Source: Bradyrhizobium betae (lineage in GTDB: Bacteria > Pseudomonadota > Alphaproteobacteria > Rhizobiales > Xanthobacteraceae). Taken from it: 64,000 bases of DNA. Below are positions 59,767 to 64,000 of this stretch, in pieces. The notes under the pieces are model-generated. The model worked only from the letters and a program-made list of their open reading frames with translations, made no database searches and was not told where the DNA came from. The DNA lies in NCBI RefSeq assembly GCF_008932115.1, contig NZ_CP044543.1:5028501-5092500 (forward strand), in the 5' to 3' direction. How positions within the stretch are numbered: position 1 is the first letter of the stretch; each line of letters begins with the position of its first letter. Both the position numbers and the translations under genes were made by a program.

Positions 59767-62154
59767 ATGCGCTTCGGCGGTGACGATTCCGCCGTGGCGC
59801 ATCTATTGTTTCAGGGAATCCTCGTGTCGCTTAATCTCGTCTCCGCGCTTTTCGCCGCGCTCTTCCTCGCCATCTCGTCGCTCTCTCCGGCTCGTGCCGA
59901 GCCGCGTGCGCCGGCCGTCAATACACCGGCCGCACTGTCGCCCGACGAAGCCAGGCGGGCGCTGGAGACGCTTCAGGACGACAAGAAGCGCGCGCAAATG
60001 ATCGACACCTTGCGCGCGATCGCGACTGCGTCTGGTCCTCAGCAGCCCGCGCCTGAGCCGAAATCGCCAATTCCGCTCGCGGCCGACGGCCTCGGTGCGC
60101 AGCTCTTGCTCACCGTGTCGGAGGAAATCGGAGAGATTTCGCGGGAGGTCGCGGATGTCGCGCGCACGCTGACGCATTTTCCGGCGTTCTATTACTGGAT
60201 CGTCCGCACCGCCAACGATCCGGCCGCCTACAATCTCCTGATCGAGATCTCCTGGAAGCTCGCGCTGGTGTTCGGCTGCGCCCTCGCGGCGGAGTGGGTG
60301 ATCTTCCGGCTGATCCGTCGACCTGTCATATTCCTCGAAGCGCGCGTGCCGCAGACCGTGCACGTACCAGTGCAGCCGCTCGCCGTCGGCGACCCGCCGG
60401 CATCCGCGTCCGGCGTCGCCGCCCAGCCCGAACAGCACCGGCGCCGCGTCAGCCTGGCGCGCGCGTGGCAGCTACTGTTGCGGTTGCCCTTCGTGCTCGG
60501 CCGGCTCGTGCTCGAACTGCTTCCCGTGCTCGTCTTCGTCGGCGTGGCCACGGCGCTGCTTGGAACGGAGATCGGCGATGCCGGCATCGTCCGCCTCGTG
60601 ATCCTCGCAGTCGTCAACGCCTATGCGTTCTCGCGCGGGCTCATCTGTATCGTCCGTGCGCTGGCCGGACCTTACGGCCTGTTTCCGGTTCGTCCGGAAA
60701 CGGCGGCCTATATCGAGATCTGGGCGCGCCGCATCGTCGGCGTCGGCGTCTCCGGCATTGCGTTTGCCAATGTGGCGCTGCTGCTCGGCCTGCACCGCGC
60801 CGGTTACGCTGCGCTGCTGCGCATGGTGATGCTGGTGGTGCATCTGTTCATCGTCGTCATCATCCTGCAATGCCGCCGTCAGGTCGCCGAGGCGATCCGC
60901 GCGCCGGCCGACCGGCAGGGCATTACGGCCCGGTTGCGCAATCGCATCGCGGCCGGCTGGCACTATCCCGCCATCGCGCTCGACATCGCGCTGTGGGCGG
61001 TCTGGGCGCTCAACATCCGCAATGGCTATTCGCTGCTGCTGCAATATTTCGTCGGCACCGTCGCGGTCGCGCTGATCACCCGCGTGGCCATCATGGTGAC
61101 GCTGAGCTTGATCGATCGCGGCTTCCGCATCAAGCCGGAGATACTGCAGCGTTTTCCGGGCCTCGAGGTCCGCGCCAACCGCTATTTGCCGCTGCTCCGC
61201 AGGATCGTCTCCGGCGTGATCGCCTTCATCGGCTTCGTGGCGGTGCTCGAGGTCTGGGGTGTCGACGCCATCGTCTGGTTCTATGGCGGTCAGATCGGCA
61301 GCCGGCTGATCTCGGCCGTGGCGACCATCGGCATCGCCGTGTTCATCGCCGCGGCGATCTGGGAGGCCAGCAACGCGCTGCTGGACCGCCAGATCAATAC
61401 GCTGTCGCGGGACGGCCACTATGCCCGCGCCGCGCGCCTGCGCACGTTCCAGCCGATGCTGCGGACGGCGCTGCTGTGCCTGATTGCCACCGTGGTCGGC
61501 CTGACCGCGCTGAGCGAGATCGGGGTCAATGTCGCCCCGCTGCTGGCGGGCGCCGGCATCGTCGGCATCGCCATCGGCTTCGGTTCGCAGAAACTGGTGC
61601 AGGATCTCATCACCGGCCTGTTCCTGCTGCTGGAGAACACGGTGCAGGTCGGGGACAACGTCAGCGTCTCGGGGCTGTCAGGCGTCGTCGAGAATGTTTC
61701 GATCCGCACCATCCGCCTGCGCGCGGGCGACGGCGCCGTGCACATCGTGCCGTTCAGCGCGGTCACGACCATCACCAACGCCAGCCGCGGTGCCGGCAAC
61801 GCGTCCGTCAGCGTCAACGTCGCCTACAAGGAGGATACCGACCGCGCCGGCCAGATCCTCAAGGACATCGTCGAGGAGATGCGCCGCGAGCCGGAATTCC
61901 GCAGCCTCATCCGCGGCGATCTCGATCTGTGGGGCATCGACAAGGTCGACGGCGCGATGGTGTCGATCGTCGGTCAGATCCGCTGCACCGAGGCCGGCCG
62001 CTGGCCGGTCCAGCGCGAATTCAACCGCCGCATGAAGCTGCGCTTCCAGCAGAGCGGCATCGAGGTCGCATCTCCGGTCCAGACCATCTTGATGCAGATC
62101 GCGCCGCCGGCTGATAGCGCCGTAAATCTGACGCCGCGACGGGCGGTTGGATAG
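59767..62154 (+). CDS. Mechanosensitive channel of the MscS family (large, MscK/YbiO-like)
   Basis: A 795-residue protein with a signal-like first helix (to about residue 45), a periplasmic segment (50-150), roughly nine membrane helices and a C-terminal MscS core. The pore helix and beta domain are at about residues 590-690: GIVGIAIGFGSQKLVQDLIT, then GLFLLLENTVQVGDNVSVSG and TIRLRAGDGAVHIVPFSAVT. It opens on membrane tension to release solutes. Start may be ATG 59767 or GTG 59824; the second has the cleaner export signal. Confidence 0.87.
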   Translation: MRFGGDDSAVAHLLFQGILVSLNLVSALFAALFLAISSLSPARAEPRAPAVNTPAALSPDEARRALETLQDDKKRAQMIDTLRAIATASGPQQPAPEPKSPIPLAADGLGAQLLLTVSEEIGEISREVADVARTLTHFPAFYYWIVRTANDPAAYNLLIEISWKLALVFGCALAAEWVIFRLIRRPVIFLEARVPQTVHVPVQPLAVGDPPASASGVAAQPEQHRRRVSLARAWQLLLRLPFVLGRLVLELLPVLVFVGVATALLGTEIGDAGIVRLVILAVVNAYAFSRGLICIVRALAGPYGLFPVRPETAAYIEIWARRIVGVGVSGIAFANVALLLGLHRAGYAALLRMVMLVVHLFIVVIILQCRRQVAEAIRAPADRQGITARLRNRIAAGWHYPAIALDIALWAVWALNIRNGYSLLLQYFVGTVAVALITRVAIMVTLSLIDRGFRIKPEILQRFPGLEVRANRYLPLLRRIVSGVIAFIGFVAVLEVWGVDAIVWFYGGQIGSRLISAVATIGIAVFIAAAIWEASNALLDRQINTLSRDGHYARAARLRTFQPMLRTALLCLIATVVGLTALSEIGVNVAPLLAGAGIVGIAIGFGSQKLVQDLITGLFLLLENTVQVGDNVSVSGLSGVVENVSIRTIRLRAGDGAVHIVPFSAVTTITNASRGAGNASVSVNVAYKEDTDRAGQILKDIVEEMRREPEFRSLIRGDLDLWGIDKVDGAMVSIVGQIRCTEAGRWPVQREFNRRMKLRFQQSGIEVASPVQTILMQIAPPADSAVNLTPRRAVG

Positions 62155-62259
62155 CCGCCCGCCGAAATTTCCAGCTTGCCTCGGCTCACACGGCATCGTT
62201 CACTCCGGCTCCAGCCTGCTGACGACAAGCGGGCGACAAAAAGGGGTGGGGAGAGACGA

Positions 62260-63255
62260 ATGCGGGGGCTGTGGGCCGGATTGTGCGGTCATGTGATCGT
62301 CGTTTGCGCGTTGCTCGGATGGGTGTGGACCGCACCCGGCAGCGCTCAGCCGTTTCCGTCGCGTCCCATCACTCTCATCGTGCCGTTTTCGGCGGGTGGG
62401 CCCACGGATACGTTGGCTCGGATTCTGTCCGAGCGGATCGCTGCCGAATTGCACACCACCATCGTGGTTGAGAACGTGGCCGGTGCCTCCGGCACCATCG
62501 CCGGCGCCCGCGTCGCGCGTGCGACACCTGACGGCACCACGATCACGATCGGCCATTGGGGTACGCATGTGCTGAACGGCGCGATCTTCAAGCTGCCTTA
62601 TGACGTGCTGGCCGATTTCGAGCCGGTCGCGATGATCGCGATGGGCACGCAACTCATCGTCGGCCGGAAGTCGCTCGAGGCCAACAATCTGAAAGAGATG
62701 ATCGCCTGGCTGAAGGCCAACCCCGGCAAGGCGACCGCCGGCACGGCCGGCGCCGGCACCGGCGCGCATGTCGCCGGCGTCTTCTTCAAGGAGAAGACCG
62801 GCACCGATTTCCAGTTCGTGCCGTATCGCGGCGCGGGGCCCGCCATGATCGATCTCGTCGCCGGCCAGATCGACATCATGTTCGACCAGGCCTCGAACTC
62901 GCTGCCGCAGTACAAGAACGGCGCGATCAAGGCGTTCGCGGTGACGTCGCCGACACGGCTTGCCTCCGCGCCCGACGTGCCGACCGTGGACGAGGCGGGC
63001 CTGCCGGGTCTCTATATCTCCTACTGGCACGGCATCTGGGCACCGAAGAACACGCCGAAGGAGATCGTTACGAAGCTCAACGCGGCGATCGTCGCCGTGC
63101 TCGCCGATCCCACCGTCAAGGCGCGTTTTGGCGAACTGGGCCAGGAGATTCCGCCGGTGGATCAGCAAACGCCCGCGGCGCTCGCAGCTTTCCAGAAGGC
63201 CGAGACTGAAAAGTGGTGGCCGATCGTGAAGGCTGCGGATATCAAGCCGGAATAG
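62260..63255 (+). CDS. Orphan Bug-family (TctC-like) substrate-binding protein
   Basis: A 331-residue periplasmic binding protein: signal peptide to about residue 33 (...PGSAQ), then FPSRPITLIVPFSAGGPTDT, VVENVAGASGTIAGARVARA and DIMFDQASNSLPQYKNGAIK. About the same length as the Bug protein at 23807 and clearly a paralogue. No TctA or TctB gene is adjacent, as is common for Bug proteins, which greatly outnumber permeases in related genomes. GGGGAGAGACGA precedes ATG 62260. Confidence 0.9.
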   Translation: MRGLWAGLCGHVIVVCALLGWVWTAPGSAQPFPSRPITLIVPFSAGGPTDTLARILSERIAAELHTTIVVENVAGASGTIAGARVARATPDGTTITIGHWGTHVLNGAIFKLPYDVLADFEPVAMIAMGTQLIVGRKSLEANNLKEMIAWLKANPGKATAGTAGAGTGAHVAGVFFKEKTGTDFQFVPYRGAGPAMIDLVAGQIDIMFDQASNSLPQYKNGAIKAFAVTSPTRLASAPDVPTVDEAGLPGLYISYWHGIWAPKNTPKEIVTKLNAAIVAVLADPTVKARFGELGQEIPPVDQQTPAALAAFQKAETEKWWPIVKAADIKPE

Positions 63256-63300
63256 GGCTGTCGCACGACACTCTCTCATGCCCGCAGAGTGTGAAGCTCT

Positions 63301-63345
63301 CTCGTCATTCCGGGGCGCGACTTCGTCGCGCCCCGGAATGACGAG
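63301..63345. repeat. Perfect 21-bp inverted repeat
   Basis: The arm 63301-63321 (CTCGTCATTCCGGGGCGCGA plus C) is the exact reverse complement of 63325-63345, with a 3-base loop TTC. It lies 45 bases after the Bug gene stop codon and would give a very stable RNA hairpin. The core matches 59579-59609. Confidence 0.9.
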
Positions 63346-63534
63346 GAGAGAGCGGACGCTGCTCTCGCCCTCTCACCATGGGGAGCCAGCGATTTCGCCG
63401 TTAACCTTTTCTCGCGGGCCAATCTCGCTGCGGTGCGAGATCACAATCAATGCCCGAGAGGCTGCATCCTTGATATAAGGGGACCACTGGCCGACAATGC
63501 CTTTGGTTCAATGAGAAACTCCCTGGGGGAATTC

Positions 63535-64000
63535 GTGAATAGACCTGCTCGGGTCAGCGCCCATTCGACATCATCCGACACCGCGCACGGCATGGCGCTG
63601 CTGCGCGATCCCCTGCTCAACAAGGGCACCGCCTTCACGGAGGCGGAACGCGACACGCTGGGCCTGCGCGGCCTGCTGCCGCCCTGCGTGCTGACGATGG
63701 AGACGCAGGTCGAGCGCGTGCTGACCAACCTGCGCATGCTGCCGACCGATCTGGAAAAATTCGTCGCGCTGAACGCGCTGCATGACCGCAACGAGGCGCT
63801 GTTCTTCCGCGTCGTCGTCGACAATATCGACGAGATCCAGCCGATCATCTACACGCCGACGGTCGGGCTCGCCTGCCAGAAATTCGGCCTGATCTACCAG
63901 CGGCCGCGCGGCATGTTCATCTCCTCGCGCGATCGCGGCCAGATCGCGGACATTCTGAAGAACTGGCCCAATCCCGCAAAGCTCATCGTCGTCACCGACG
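63535..64000 (+). CDS. NAD-dependent malic enzyme (3' end outside window)
   Basis: The first 155 codons of a malic enzyme: MALLRDPLLNKGTAFTEAER, then LGLRGLLPPCVLTMETQVER, NALHDRNEALFFRVVVDN and the signature IYTPTVGLACQKFG, followed by RPRGMFISSRDRG. It oxidatively decarboxylates malate to pyruvate. The long N-terminal domain matches the SfcA/MaeA-like type of about 540-560 residues rather than the short or phosphotransacetylase-fused types. GTG 63535 is preferred because CTGGGGGA lies five bases upstream; ATG 63511 in frame is the alternative. The frame is open at the window end. Confidence 0.88.
   Translation, partial: MNRPARVSAHSTSSDTAHGMALLRDPLLNKGTAFTEAERDTLGLRGLLPPCVLTMETQVERVLTNLRMLPTDLEKFVALNALHDRNEALFFRVVVDNIDEIQPIIYTPTVGLACQKFGLIYQRPRGMFISSRDRGQIADILKNWPNPAKLIVVTD

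Noticed and set aside
59400..59768. Minus-strand frame of 122 codons in the gap before the MscS gene
   Set aside because: No ribosome-binding site, spans a perfect palindromic repeat, and low coding character; at most a remnant.

Overview
The window reads as chromosomal DNA of a high-GC alphaproteobacterium, most likely Bradyrhizobium or a close relative. The strongest marker is a circularly permuted, two-piece tmRNA gene whose tag reads ANDNFAPVAQAA. The hflK-hflC-Do protease block, the abundance of HAAT (Liv-type) and TTT (Bug/Tct) transporters, and many GC-rich intergenic palindromes fit the same group. I see no insertion sequence, phage, CRISPR array, rRNA or tRNA. Genes are tightly packed, often with 4-nt or slightly longer overlaps.

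Layout. 1-6.4 kb: the end of a proline-rich protein, a DUF2336 protein, a methyltransferase, an acetyltransferase, then a SoxC-like molybdoenzyme with its monohaem cytochrome and two small periplasmic or membrane proteins. 6.6-14.3 kb: an apparently catabolic operon made of a complete Liv-type ABC transporter (permease gene livH carries a frameshift), a TetR regulator, a cupin, a FAD monooxygenase and a small protein. It sits behind a promoter overlapped by a palindrome that is a good operator candidate. 14.5-17.3 kb: feoAB and two tiny genes. 17.5-20.1 kb: fumC, sspB and ssrA, so the ClpXP adaptor lies beside the tmRNA whose products it delivers. 20.2-24.8 kb: a split chromate transporter and a tctB-tctA/tctC tricarboxylate transporter. 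25-31 kb: thyA, an acetyltransferase, folA, hflK, hflC, a DUF2065 gene and a Do-family protease. 31-32.9 kb: serB and miaA.

33-38.8 kb: the branched-chain amino acid locus, ilvB, a threonine dehydratase-like gene, ilvN, a methyltransferase and ilvC. It is preceded by a consensus-like promoter, a 21-residue leader peptide rich in Ile, Leu and Val, and a hairpin plus U-tract: a transcription attenuator. 39-46.4 kb: an SDR, an LtaS-like membrane sulfatase, a quaternary-amine-type ABC transporter with fused permease and binding protein, and a NitT/TauT-type ATPase and permease. 46.4-50.3 kb: a DUF305 protein with a Met/His-rich tail, a YVTN beta-propeller, an ECF sigma factor and its anti-sigma factor, with an ECF-like promoter and a hairpin at the ribosome-binding site, then a convergent cupin. 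50.4-57.9 kb: a NitT-type binding protein, a NUDIX protein, a second complete Liv-type transporter and an overlapping ppk2. 58-64 kb: an MBL hydrolase, an MscS channel, an orphan Bug binding protein and the start of NAD-malic enzyme.

Items most worth a second look: the permuted ssrA next to sspB; the ilvB attenuator; the putative ECF-controlled DUF305/propeller operon; the operator-promoter of the catabolic operon with its broken livH; and a dispersed two-block repeat at about 14.3-14.5 and 57.9-58.0 kb. Assignments rest on reading motifs by eye; no database search was run.
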